Assembly: GCA_027492485.1 (NCBI GenBank)
Contig: JAPUER010000060.1
Location: 109,915 to 173,914, forward strand
From: Betaproteobacteria bacterium
Lineage (GTDB): Bacteria > Pseudomonadota > Gammaproteobacteria > Burkholderiales > Casimicrobiaceae
Length of the DNA: 64,000 nt
Direction of reading: 5' to 3'
Numbering within the stretch: position 1 is the stretch's first letter; the number at the start of each line of letters is the position of its first letter. Of the stretch, positions 16,820 through 25,321 are shown in pieces. Below the pieces are notes generated by a model, which saw only the letters and a program-made list of their open reading frames with translations, did no database searches and was not told where the DNA came from. The position numbers were made by a program, and so were the translations under genes.

Positions 16820-18196
16820 TCAGGGCAGGCAGTTGGCGCCATGCGTGGTGACGATCCAGTTGATGACTTGCGTCGACGTGACAAAGGCACCGGGCGCGCT
16901 GCTGTTGAGCACATTGCCGGTCAACGCGGTGCCCACCAGCCCTTTCGACGCACGGCGGAGCAACACGCCGTCGGTCGTCGCCCGCGGCGTGCCGTCGTTG
17001 TCGGCATCCAGCGTCAGCCCGCCCAACTGACCTTCGGCACTGGCGGCGCTGATGCCGGCCACGCCCGAGACCAGCGTCGTTCCGCGGACCCCCATCAGGT
17101 AGCGCGCGATCAACGTGGTGTCGGTATCGTCGAATGCATTGTCGCCGTTCAAATCAAGCGCGCACTCGTAGGCGGGATTGATGACGAAATTGCCCAGCGT
17201 CAGCGGCATTTGCGCGCCGCCCGGAATGACAACTGCCGCCGCAATCGCGTTGCTCGAGGTATTGAGCGTTGAGAAACTTGCCGGCGCCGCCGCGATGGCG
17301 CCCAGCGAACCGTCAACCGCGGTGGCCATCGAAACCGCCGACGCCGGGGCTGCGATGGGACCGGCGGTAACGCTGGCGGCGAAGGGGTCGATCGTGTGTA
17401 CGCTGCTGTCGAAACTGTTCAGCACGTAGACCTTGTTGGCGGTGGCGCGGGCCAGCGCGGTCGGCTGCGCTCCCACCCGCAGCGTCGCCAGCAGCGCATA
17501 GGTACTGCCGTCGAAGATCGAGACGCTGGCCGCGTTGTTGTTGGCCACCAGCAAACGGCTGCCGCCGGCGCCGGAGACGAACGCCAGCGCATACGGCCGG
17601 GCATTCGGGTTGTCGGGCGTAATCACCGCGATCGTCTGCGTGACTGCGTTCGCTGCGACATCGATGACGGACACCGTGTTGTCGATGGTGTTGGCGACAA
17701 ACACACGATCGCCGCTGGCCGACGTGGCGACCGCCGTGGGGCCCTGCCCGACGTTGATCGTCGCCACCGCGGTATTGGTGGCGGTGGCGATGACCGTCAC
17801 CGTGTTCGCCGCGAAATTGGCAACGTAGGCGCGAGGCTGCGCCTGCGACACCGCGACCCCCATCGGCGAATTGCCGACCGCGACGGTGGCGACCGGCGCG
17901 CGGCTGGCCGTGCGCACCACCGTCACCGTGCCCGAGCGGAAATTGCTGACATAGGCATAGCGTTGCGCGGCATCGGCGCCGATGCCGACCGGCTGATTGC
18001 CGACCGCGATGGCGCCGATCCAGGTGTTGCTGCCGTGATCGTAGACCGCAACCTGACTCTGGTTATGCAGGGCCACGTAGCTGTACGGCCGCGCCAGCGA
18101 CGCGGTCGCCGCCAGCGCGAACGCCATGCAAGCGGCGAGGCGCCCAACGCCCTGCGTCCACGTGCCCAACATCGGAAATCGCGTGTACCGCGGCAT
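16820..18196 (-). CDS. Secreted YVTN-type beta-propeller with C-terminal dockerin-like module
   Basis: The product has 458 aa. The start at 18196 has GGGGAG 6 nt upstream and gives an extended n-region before a hydrophobic signal core (LAACMAFALAATASLA). Residues about 35-310 are repeated blades of the YVTN type: YAYVSNFRSGTVTVVR, RAYVANFAANTVTVIA, RVFVANTIDNTVSVID, RLLVANNNAASVSIFD. From about residue 340 there is an EF-hand-like dockerin module: LDLNGDNAFDDTDTTLIARY and, later, LDADNDGTPRATTDGVLLRR. The two Ca-loops plus intervening helices fit type-I dockerin geometry. It may bind a surface partner, but this is not determined. Element copy C lies 101 nt upstream of the start. Confidence 0.85.
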   Translation of the reverse strand: MPRYTRFPMLGTWTQGVGRLAACMAFALAATASLARPYSYVALHNQSQVAVYDHGSNTWIGAIAVGNQPVGIGADAAQRYAYVSNFRSGTVTVVRTASRAPVATVAVGNSPMGVAVSQAQPRAYVANFAANTVTVIATATNTAVATINVGQGPTAVATSASGDRVFVANTIDNTVSVIDVAANAVTQTIAVITPDNPNARPYALAFVSGAGGSRLLVANNNAASVSIFDGSTYALLATLRVGAQPTALARATANKVYVLNSFDSSVHTIDPFAASVTAGPIAAPASAVSMATAVDGSLGAIAAAPASFSTLNTSSNAIAAAVVIPGGAQMPLTLGNFVINPAYECALDLNGDNAFDDTDTTLIARYLMGVRGTTLVSGVAGISAASAEGQLGGLTLDADNDGTPRATTDGVLLRRASKGLVGTALTGNVLNSSAPGAFVTSTQVINWIVTTHGANCLP

Positions 18197-18296
18197 GTAT
18201 CACTCCCCCGCAAATACTGCTTCGGACAAATTCGGACTGTTTCGGACAGATAGGACGTAACGGCATCGGCAATCGCGCCAGGCCGCGCCGCCGTTA

Positions 18297-18414
18297 CATC
18301 TTTTTAGCAAAAGGCGCATTCCATATGGGTAAAAAGCCAAAATATTCAAGAAGTCGACTTTTCACAAAACAGGCTCTTGGCCTTTATTAATCAGCGCATA
18401 GCGTCAAAAAGCTG
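18297..18414. repeat. GTCGAC-centred symmetric element, copy C
   Basis: The centre is AAGTCGACTT at 18351-18360. The outward boxes are CATCTTTTT starting at 18297 and AAAAAGCTG ending at 18414. The dyad-to-box distance is 55.5 nt on both sides. The right arm runs over the last 24 nt of the methyltransferase gene whose stop is at 18391, so the element is partly coding. GGCTCTTGGCCTTTAT in the right arm matches copy A. Confidence 0.75.
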
Positions 18415-19488
18415 TTCAACCGGCGTCGGCTGCCGCGCGACCACCGCGAATCCGGTGACGGCGGCGCCGGCTTCGTAGCGCAGCCGCGTCGCCACGATCT
18501 GTGCGTCGGTCATTGCGGTGGCGGCCAGGGCGTGCCGCACATGCGCCTCGCTGTGCCGGAAACGCCCGCTGGTGGCCAGTTCGACGCCGCTGGCCGAAGC
18601 GCCGTCCGGCATCGCCTCGACCGTGAAGGCGAGCCAGCCGCCAGGGCGCAACACCCGCCCGGCGCCGGCCAGCACCGGCGCCAGATCGCCGAAGTAAAGC
18701 AGCGTGTCGGCGGCGAACAGCAGATCGAATGCGGCGTCGGTGGTCGCCAGCCAGGCGCCCAGTTCGGCGCAATGCAGTTGATCGTAACCGCTGCGCGCGG
18801 CGGCGTGCGCCAGCATGCGCGGCGACAGGTCGACGCCTACCAGCTGCCGCGCCAGCGGTCGCAGCAGCGGCGCGCACAGCCCCGTGCCGCAGCCCATGTC
18901 GAGCACGTCGAGCGATTGCGCGGCCGGGCTTGGCATCGCCGCCAACAGATGCTCGTAGAGCGCTTCCGGCGCCCGGTAGTGCAGGCTTTCGCGCAACAGC
19001 GAATCAAAGTGGTCGGCGCCGTCGTCGAAGGTCTGGCGCACGAAGGCGTCGGCGGCGCGCGACGGTGTGTCGGCACCGGAATATGCCGCGAGCAGATGCT
19101 GTGCCGCCGGATTGCCGGGATCGACGGCCTGCCATCGGCGCAGCGTCGCGACCGCTTCGTCGCTGCGGCCGGCGTCGTTGAGCACCCCGGCGAGCGGGCG
19201 ATAGGCGTCGAGCAGCGTGGCGTCGGTGGCGAGCGCCTCTTGCAGCAGCGCGATGGCCTCGTCGCGATAGCCGTCGTAGGCCTGCAGGATGAGGCCTAGG
19301 CCGCGCTGCGCCCGCGCATCGTTCGCGTCCTGCGCCAGCGCCCGGCGGAAAAGACTCGCCGCCTCGCGGTCGTGCGCCTGGGCCGCGAGCAGTTCGGCCA
19401 GTGCGATCAGCGCCTCGCAATCATCGCCATCCGCCGCCAGCCGGGCGCGCAAGCCCGCCTCGACAGCGGCGGGCGCGGCCGCGCTCAT
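18391..19488 (-). CDS. TPR-methyltransferase fusion (second of tandem pair)
   Basis: The product has 365 aa. The ATG at 19488 overlaps the upstream paralogue's stop as ATGA. Residues about 1-140 are tetratricopeptide repeats (AHDREAASLFRRALAQDAND, later LRRWQAVDPGNPAAQHLL). The class I SAM-dependent methyltransferase domain follows: LDVLDMGCGTGLCAPLL near 183-199, the acidic strand end LVGVDLSPRML, and an FAADTLLYFGDLAPV motif. It is clearly homologous to the preceding gene along its whole length. The substrate is unknown; TPR-methyltransferases often act on protein or envelope-glycan targets. Its last codons lie within element copy C. Confidence 0.85.
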   Translation of the reverse strand: MSAAAPAAVEAGLRARLAADGDDCEALIALAELLAAQAHDREAASLFRRALAQDANDARAQRGLGLILQAYDGYRDEAIALLQEALATDATLLDAYRPLAGVLNDAGRSDEAVATLRRWQAVDPGNPAAQHLLAAYSGADTPSRAADAFVRQTFDDGADHFDSLLRESLHYRAPEALYEHLLAAMPSPAAQSLDVLDMGCGTGLCAPLLRPLARQLVGVDLSPRMLAHAAARSGYDQLHCAELGAWLATTDAAFDLLFAADTLLYFGDLAPVLAGAGRVLRPGGWLAFTVEAMPDGASASGVELATSGRFRHSEAHVRHALAATAMTDAQIVATRLRYEAGAAVTGFAVVARQPTPVEQLFDAMR

Positions 19489-20849
19489 GGCCGGTAGAGC
19501 GTCACCAGCCAGCCAGTCACCGGCCGGCCGGCCTCCTCCCGCAGTTTCACCCGGGCAATGGCAACGACGCGCAGGCCGGCGGCGCTGGCCGCTGCGGCGA
19601 CATGGACGATGCTGTGCGCGTAACGGCCGGAGGTCAGCAGGCGATGCGGCTGGGTGTCGTCGTCGGACGCCTCGACCGTGTAGAACAGGTGTCCGCCCGG
19701 CCGCAGCGCGCCGTGCGACGCGGTCATGGCCTCCCCCAGTGCAGCGAAGTAGCACAGGGTATCGGCCGAGACGATGACGTCGAACGCGGCCGGGCTGGCC
19801 TGCAGAAACGCCACCAGCTCGGCTTTGTGCAGATCGGTGTAAACGGCACGTGCCTCGGCCCTGGCCAGCATGCCACCGGACAGATCGAAGCCGCTCAGAC
19901 GCCGAGCCCACGGCGCAAGCAACGGGCCGCACAAGCCGGTGCCGCAGCCGGCGTCGGCAATATCCAGCATGCCCGCGGCGGCCGGATAGACGGCCGCGAC
20001 GGCGTCGCGAATCAGCTCCGGCGCGCGGTATTCGAGCGACGCCAGCTTGTCGTCGAAGCTCGCGGCGAAGCCATCGAAGACCTTTTCGACATAGGCATCG
20101 CTGGCCCGCGCGGACGTCTCCGGCGTGGTCAGCGCAGCCAGATGGTGCTGCAACACCGGGTTGCCGGGATCCTCCTGCAACCACTTGCGGTAGTGCTCGA
20201 TCGCCTCCTCGGTGTGCCCGAGGTGGATCAACGCCCGCGCCACATGCTCGCGCGACGCCATCTGCGGCGCCAGGATGATCGCCTGCCCGCAGGCGTCGAC
20301 ACCTTCGGCCGTCCGTCCCAGCTCGATCAGCGTTTGCGACAGACTGTACCAGGCGAAGGCGAAGCCGGGCGACAGCTCGGTGGCGCGCCGGAACGCGGCT
20401 TCGGCATCGACCGGACTGTCGGTCACCAGCATTCGCCCAAGATTGTTGTAGCCGCTCGCCGCGGCCATGGTTTCGCCGGCCAGCTCGATGCTGCGGCGAT
20501 ACGCCTGCACTGCCTCCGGCCGGCGATCGATCTTGGCGAGCACATTGCCAAAGTCGTTCCAACGACCGGGTTCATCGGGCGCCAGCGCGATGGCGCGCTC
20601 CAGCATCGGCAGCGCCTCGAGCGAGCGCCCCTGCATGTCGCGCAGCGCGCCCAGCAGGTGCAAGGCATCGGGCTCGTCCGGCAACTGGCTGAGGATCGCG
20701 TTCAGCACGTTTTCGGCGGCCGCGGCCTTGCCGTTGGCCAGCAGGCCACGCGTCAGCTCGATCGACTGCGCCAGTGTCAGGGTGAGCGGCTCTGCCTCAT
20801 CGGACTTAGTTTGCGTTGCTTCCGTGGAAGCGGGGAATGGGTTCATCAC
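19485..20849 (-). CDS. TPR-methyltransferase fusion (first of tandem pair)
   Basis: The product has 454 aa. GTG at 20849 or ATG at 20846 are both possible; GGAGG lies 6-9 nt upstream. About six TPR units occupy residues 20-230, including LEALPMLERAIALAPDEPGR and AFRRATELSPGFAFAWYSL. A linker, YVEKVFDGFAASFDDKLASL, leads into a SAM-binding methyltransferase domain with IADAGCGTGLCGPLLAPW and LSGFDLSGGML. The gene overlaps the shorter paralogue downstream by four bases, so both are translated together. Tandem duplication followed by loss of some TPRs in the second copy is the simplest history. Cytoplasmic, substrate unknown. Confidence 0.86.
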   Translation of the reverse strand: MMNPFPASTEATQTKSDEAEPLTLTLAQSIELTRGLLANGKAAAAENVLNAILSQLPDEPDALHLLGALRDMQGRSLEALPMLERAIALAPDEPGRWNDFGNVLAKIDRRPEAVQAYRRSIELAGETMAAASGYNNLGRMLVTDSPVDAEAAFRRATELSPGFAFAWYSLSQTLIELGRTAEGVDACGQAIILAPQMASREHVARALIHLGHTEEAIEHYRKWLQEDPGNPVLQHHLAALTTPETSARASDAYVEKVFDGFAASFDDKLASLEYRAPELIRDAVAAVYPAAAGMLDIADAGCGTGLCGPLLAPWARRLSGFDLSGGMLARAEARAVYTDLHKAELVAFLQASPAAFDVIVSADTLCYFAALGEAMTASHGALRPGGHLFYTVEASDDDTQPHRLLTSGRYAHSIVHVAAAASAAGLRVVAIARVKLREEAGRPVTGWLVTLYRP

Positions 20850-20915
20850 GACGAGCCTCCGGAACGACGAAGGTGGCTACGGCACGCGCTCGCGCATGGC
20901 CACCGCAACAATACG

Positions 20916-21374
20916 CTATGGCAGTTGGGCGCGATAACGCGTCACGGTGCCCGATACTGCCACCGTGACACCGCCGGCCGAGCTGCCGGCGAGAAACACG
21001 TTGGGCAGCGCGGTCACGTTGCGGGCACCGCCGTAGTTCTGATGCAGCAGGTTGACCGACCCGTCCGCATTGACCGACGATACGATCGCGGTGTGCCGCG
21101 GCGCACCGAAGGAATTCTCCGCCCAACTGCCATCGGATTGCGTCACCCGCACGGTGAAGTTGGAGAATTGCAGGATGTCGCCCGGCTGCAGATTGGCCTG
21201 CTGGACGACACTGCCCCAGACGTAAAGATCGCTGCCGGGGCGAGCCGAACCGATCGACTGGATGGCGCGCTCGGCAGCGTCCCAGCATTCGCCGCGGTCA
21301 ATTCGCTGGCCGAGACGGGTTTGCAGATAACTGACGATGCTGGCACCCTGTGCGGGCGTTGCAGGTGTGGGCAT
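20916..21374 (-). CDS. CHAP/NlpC-like cysteine hydrolase, candidate T6SS effector
   Basis: The product is a 152-aa protein with no signal peptide, preceded by AAGGA. The order of motifs fits a papain-like amidase fold: RGECWDAAERAI with candidate nucleophile Cys30, LQPGDILQF before the central strand, APRHTAIVSSV with candidate His94, and LLHQNYGG (about 110-116) supplying a polar third residue. Peptidoglycan amidases of this shape and size are common T6SS effectors. The gene lies about 95 nt downstream of tssH on the same strand. No obvious immunity gene (small protein with signal peptide) adjoins it. A non-secreted role is the alternative. Confidence 0.6.
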   Translation of the reverse strand: MPTPATPAQGASIVSYLQTRLGQRIDRGECWDAAERAIQSIGSARPGSDLYVWGSVVQQANLQPGDILQFSNFTVRVTQSDGSWAENSFGAPRHTAIVSSVNADGSVNLLHQNYGGARNVTALPNVFLAGSSAGGVTVAVSGTVTRYRAQLP

Positions 21375-21468
21375 GGTGAATCCTTGACTGCGGAGGTTGC
21401 CGGTCGCGGTCGCCCGCGCGCATTTGCGCCGCGATCAGGGCATTGCTGCTACACCTGCTCGCCGCTTG

Positions 21469-24147
21469 CTATTCAAAGACGTATTCAAAATCCCCGTTAG
21501 CGACATTGATCGCGATGCGGCGCAGCTCCCTGCCATCGATCGTGCGTCGCAGGTACTCCTCGGACAGCCGCGGCAGGATGGTGTTGGTCAGGATCGCGTC
21601 GATCATGCGGCCACCGCTCTCGATTTCGGTGCAGCGCGAGCCGATGAGCTTGACCACGTCGTCGGAATAGCTGAATTCGGCCTTGTGGTTCTCGGCGACA
21701 CGCTTCTTGATGCGGCCGAGTTGCAGGCGGATGATGTTGCCCAGCATCTCGTCGGACAGCGGGAAGTACGGCACCACCTGGATGCGGCCCAGCAGCGCCG
21801 CCGGGAACACCTTGAGCAGCGGCTCGCGCAGCGCCTTGGCGATGGCGTCCGGTTCCGGCATCAGCTCCGGGTCGCGCGTCATGCTCATGATCAGTTCGCT
21901 GCCGACGTTGCTGGTCAGGATGATCACGGTGTTCTTGAAGTCGATCAGACGGCCCTCGCCATCCTCCATGATGCCCTTGTCGAACACCTGGAAGAAGATC
22001 TCGTGCACATCGCTGTGCGCCTTCTCGACCTCGTCGAGCAGCACCACGCTGTAAGGCTTGCGGCGCACGGCCTCGGTCAGCACGCCGCCCTCGCCGTAAC
22101 CGACGTAGCCGGGGGGCGCGCCCTTGAGCGTGGAGACGGTGTGCGCCTCCTGGAATTCGCTCATGTTGATGGTGATCATGTTCTGCTCGCCGCCGTAAAG
22201 CTGCTCGGCGAGGGTCAGCGCGGTCTCGGTCTTGCCGACGCCGGATGGGCCAACCAGCATGAAGACACCGATCGGCTTGTTGGGATTGTCGAGCTTGGCA
22301 CGGCTGGTCTGGATGCGCTTGGCAATCATGTCGAGGCCGTGACGCTGGCCGATCACCCGCTGATTCAGCGTGTCGGCGATCTTGAGGATCGCCTCTACCT
22401 CGTTCTTGACCATGCGGCCGACGGGAATGCCGGTCCAGTCGGCGACTACCGAGGCGACGGCCTGGGCGTCGACCGCCGGCAGAATCAGCGGCGCGTCGCC
22501 CTGCATGCCAGCGAGCTTGCCCTGCAGTTCTCCGAGTTCCTTGAGCATCGCCGCGCGAGCGTCGTCGCCGAGCGGCACTGAGGTATCGACCTTGCCGTCG
22601 CCCGAGCCGCGCAGTTTGCCGCGCAGGTCGAGGATGGTGTCGACCAGTCCCTTTTCTTCTTTCCAGCGCGCTTCCAGCGTGGCGAGTTTGCCCGCTTCGG
22701 CGTCGCGCTGGCCCTGCGCATCGGCGCGGCGGTTGCCGACGTCGATGCCGACCGCTGCCTCGCGGTCGATGATGGCCAGCTCCACGTCGAGCATCTCGAT
22801 GCGTCGTTGCGCGTCTTCCACTTCCGGCGGCGTCGCATGCTGGCTCACCGCGACGCGGGCGCAACTGGTATCGAGCAGGCTGATCGCCTTGTCGGGCAAT
22901 TGCCGGGCCGGGATGTAGCGGTGCGACAGTGTCACAGCAGCAGCGATCGCCTCGTCGAGCAGCAGCACCTTGTGATGCTTTTCCAGCACCGTAGCCACGC
23001 CACGCAGCATCGCGATGGCTTTCGGCTCATCCGGCTCCGGCACCTGCACGACCTGGAAGCGGCGGGTCAACGCCGGGTCTTTCTCGATGTACTTCTTGTA
23101 CTCGGCCCAGGTGGTGGCGCCGATCGTGCGTAGCGTGCCGCGAGCCAAAGCGGGTTTCAGCAGATTGGCAGCATCGCCCGTGCCTGCTGCCCCGCCCGCG
23201 CCAACCAGCGTGTGCACTTCGTCGACGAACAGGATGATCGGCTTCGGACTGGCCTGCACTTCATCGATCACCTGACGCAGCCGTTGCTCGAATTCGCCCT
23301 TCATGCTGGCGCCGGCCTGCAACAGGCCGATGTCGAGCGTCAGCAACGATACTTCCTTGAGCTGCGGCGGAACATCGCCCTTGGCGAGCCGCAGCGCAAA
23401 GCCTTCGACCACGGCCGTCTTGCCGACGCCCGCTTCGCCGGTCAGGATCGGGTTGTTCTGGCGGCGCCGCATCAGGATATCGACGATCTGGCGTATTTCC
23501 TCGTCGCGTCCCGTGACCGGGTCGATTTCGCCCTTCTTCGCCTTCTCGGTCAAGTCGACGGCGTATTTCTTGAGAGCCTCCTGCTTGCCCATCTGCGCCG
23601 GCGCCATGGCGCCGCTGGCTTCGCCAGGTTCGCCGCCAATCCCGGTGCCATCGCTGGCGGCGAGTGCATCCTCCGGCGAGCCCTTCACAATGTCGGGCAA
23701 CTGGTCGGACAGCGCGTCGATCCCCAGTTTCTCGAATTCCTTCGAGATGCCGTACAGGATGTTGCGCAGGCCCATCGTCTTGACGATACCGACCATGATG
23801 TAGCCGCTGCGCACGTGAGCGTCGCCGTACTTCAGCGTGCCGTAGACCCATGCCCGCTCGACCGCCATTTCGATGTGCTCGGAGAGGTCCGAAATGGCCG
23901 TCGCGCCACGCGGCAGGCGATCCAGCGCGCGGGTCAGATCGGCCGCCAGCTTAGAGGCGTCGACGTCGAAATGGCGCACGATACGATGCAGGTCGCTGTC
24001 GTTGTTCGACAGAATCTGGTGCAACCAGTGCACCAGTTCGACATACGGATTGCCGCGTAGCTTGCAGAAGACGGTGGCGCCTTCGATCGCCTTGTAAAGC
24101 AGCGGATTGAGTTTCCCAAACAGGGCGGTGCGGCTGATTTCGGACAT
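21469..24147 (-). CDS. clpV: TssH (ClpV) AAA+ sheath-disassembly ATPase
   Basis: This 892-aa hexameric ATPase extracts and recycles contracted TssB/TssC sheaths. The N-terminal domain (about 1-160) resembles ClpV rather than ClpB ([20 protein letters not shown]). AAA1 has Walker A GEAGVGKT and Walker [12 protein letters not shown]2 has [20 protein letters not shown] and [11 protein letters not shown]. The middle coiled-coil region is present. Length matches the family. AGGAGGGG precedes the ATG. It is 33 nt downstream of tssG, in the usual E-F-G-H order. The genes beyond its stop are not T6SS core genes. Confidence 0.97.
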   Translation of the reverse strand: MSEISRTALFGKLNPLLYKAIEGATVFCKLRGNPYVELVHWLHQILSNNDSDLHRIVRHFDVDASKLAADLTRALDRLPRGATAISDLSEHIEMAVERAWVYGTLKYGDAHVRSGYIMVGIVKTMGLRNILYGISKEFEKLGIDALSDQLPDIVKGSPEDALAASDGTGIGGEPGEASGAMAPAQMGKQEALKKYAVDLTEKAKKGEIDPVTGRDEEIRQIVDILMRRRQNNPILTGEAGVGKTAVVEGFALRLAKGDVPPQLKEVSLLTLDIGLLQAGASMKGEFEQRLRQVIDEVQASPKPIILFVDEVHTLVGAGGAAGTGDAANLLKPALARGTLRTIGATTWAEYKKYIEKDPALTRRFQVVQVPEPDEPKAIAMLRGVATVLEKHHKVLLLDEAIAAAVTLSHRYIPARQLPDKAISLLDTSCARVAVSQHATPPEVEDAQRRIEMLDVELAIIDREAAVGIDVGNRRADAQGQRDAEAGKLATLEARWKEEKGLVDTILDLRGKLRGSGDGKVDTSVPLGDDARAAMLKELGELQGKLAGMQGDAPLILPAVDAQAVASVVADWTGIPVGRMVKNEVEAILKIADTLNQRVIGQRHGLDMIAKRIQTSRAKLDNPNKPIGVFMLVGPSGVGKTETALTLAEQLYGGEQNMITINMSEFQEAHTVSTLKGAPPGYVGYGEGGVLTEAVRRKPYSVVLLDEVEKAHSDVHEIFFQVFDKGIMEDGEGRLIDFKNTVIILTSNVGSELIMSMTRDPELMPEPDAIAKALREPLLKVFPAALLGRIQVVPYFPLSDEMLGNIIRLQLGRIKKRVAENHKAEFSYSDDVVKLIGSRCTEIESGGRMIDAILTNTILPRLSEEYLRRTIDGRELRRIAINVANGDFEYVFE

Positions 24148-24180
24148 GGTGTTCCCCTCCTGGCAATGGTTCCGCCGCGC

Positions 24181-25317
24181 TCAGGCGGCGGCGGACGTTA
24201 GTCTTTCGGCATCGAGAATGACGTCATCGACGTCCCGATTGCGACGCACAGGCGGCATGGCGAGCCAGCTCGTCCAGCCAAGGCGGCCGACCTTGCCGAG
24301 CTGTGCCGATGGCACCTCGTCGCGCTTGAGCACGACCTGGACGTCCCAGGCGATCTCGACCCCGATGTAATTGCGCACCCAGTCGCGGATCTGGATGAAG
24401 CGGACGCCGCCGGGCAAATACCGTTCAAACTCGGCAAACGGCATGGCGCCGACTCGCAGACGGAATTTGTTCTGCACGTCGGGAACCCTGGCGCCGGCGA
24501 TCGCCCCCTGGCCCAGTCGCGACGATGCCGTGCCGAGCTCGATCCGGTGCTGCTTGCTCTCGCCCGCGTAGGCAACCGACGCTAGCCGCGTGCGGTCGTC
24601 CTCGGCCAGTTCGAGCCATTGCAGGCAATATTCGCGCAGCGAAACCGGCACCCGCAGCAGCGCCGCCAGCCCTCGCACCAGCCCCTCCGGATTGCGCGTC
24701 AGCCGCGCCAGGTGCCCGGCATGATGCAATTTCAGATGATCGGGCACGCTGTCGCGATTGCGCAAGCTGGCCTGGCCCAAACCGATCAGGCTCGATACAT
24801 AGCGGCCGAAGTGATCGCGGTCCGGATTGTCGAGGCTGGTGACCGCCTGACAATCGGCCCAGGCGCGATAGAACAGCAGGATCATGCGGTGCTGGAAGAT
24901 GTCGACAAAGCGCGCGATCGTTTCGTCCTTGTAGTGCAGGATGCGCTCCTGCACGTACTCCGTGATGTGCTGGGGCAGCGCACCGTTCGGGCCCCAGAGA
25001 CCGAAGTTGTATATCGATAGGCGGCCAAGGCCTTGGGCGGCGACGCCGTCGCGATATTGATACAACGACGAAGGCGCGAATATCAACGACGGCTGCTGGG
25101 TGAGCCGCAATGGTTCGTAGCGCGGCCGCGGCGACCGTCCCAGCGGCGTGCTGCCTTCGACAAAGGCGTCGACATGGCGCAGTGCGTAGTAGAAGTCGAA
25201 CCGCGTCGCGTCGGCGGCGAGGCCTGAAAACAACCGGTTCAGCCGTTCGCTATTGCGTGATGTCGGTGCCGGCGCCTCGGTGGCGGCCGGCGACGAAATT
25301 GCCGCGGATTCGCTCAT
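24181..25317 (-). CDS. tssG: TssG baseplate wedge protein
   Basis: The product has 378 aa from the ATG at 25317, four bases after the tssF stop. An N-terminal MSESAAI extension precedes the conserved core LFSGLAADATRFDFYYALRH. Later come the conserved GLWGPNGALPQHITEYVQER and a C-terminal half with EFERYLPGGVRF and WDVQVVLKRDEVP. TssG forms the (TssF)2-TssG wedge with TssE in the cytoplasmic baseplate. The tight spacing with tssF and tssH agrees with cotranslation in stoichiometric amounts. Confidence 0.95.
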   Translation of the reverse strand: MSESAAISSPAATEAPAPTSRNSERLNRLFSGLAADATRFDFYYALRHVDAFVEGSTPLGRSPRPRYEPLRLTQQPSLIFAPSSLYQYRDGVAAQGLGRLSIYNFGLWGPNGALPQHITEYVQERILHYKDETIARFVDIFQHRMILLFYRAWADCQAVTSLDNPDRDHFGRYVSSLIGLGQASLRNRDSVPDHLKLHHAGHLARLTRNPEGLVRGLAALLRVPVSLREYCLQWLELAEDDRTRLASVAYAGESKQHRIELGTASSRLGQGAIAGARVPDVQNKFRLRVGAMPFAEFERYLPGGVRFIQIRDWVRNYIGVEIAWDVQVVLKRDEVPSAQLGKVGRLGWTSWLAMPPVRRNRDVDDVILDAERLTSAAA

Positions 25318-25321
25318 GGTG

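Noticed and set aside
18391-20562. A single 723-residue protein extending the second methyltransferase upstream
   Set aside because: The upstream part is an out-of-frame reading of the first methyltransferase gene. The ATG at 19488 with ATGA overlap and TPR similarity mark the true start.
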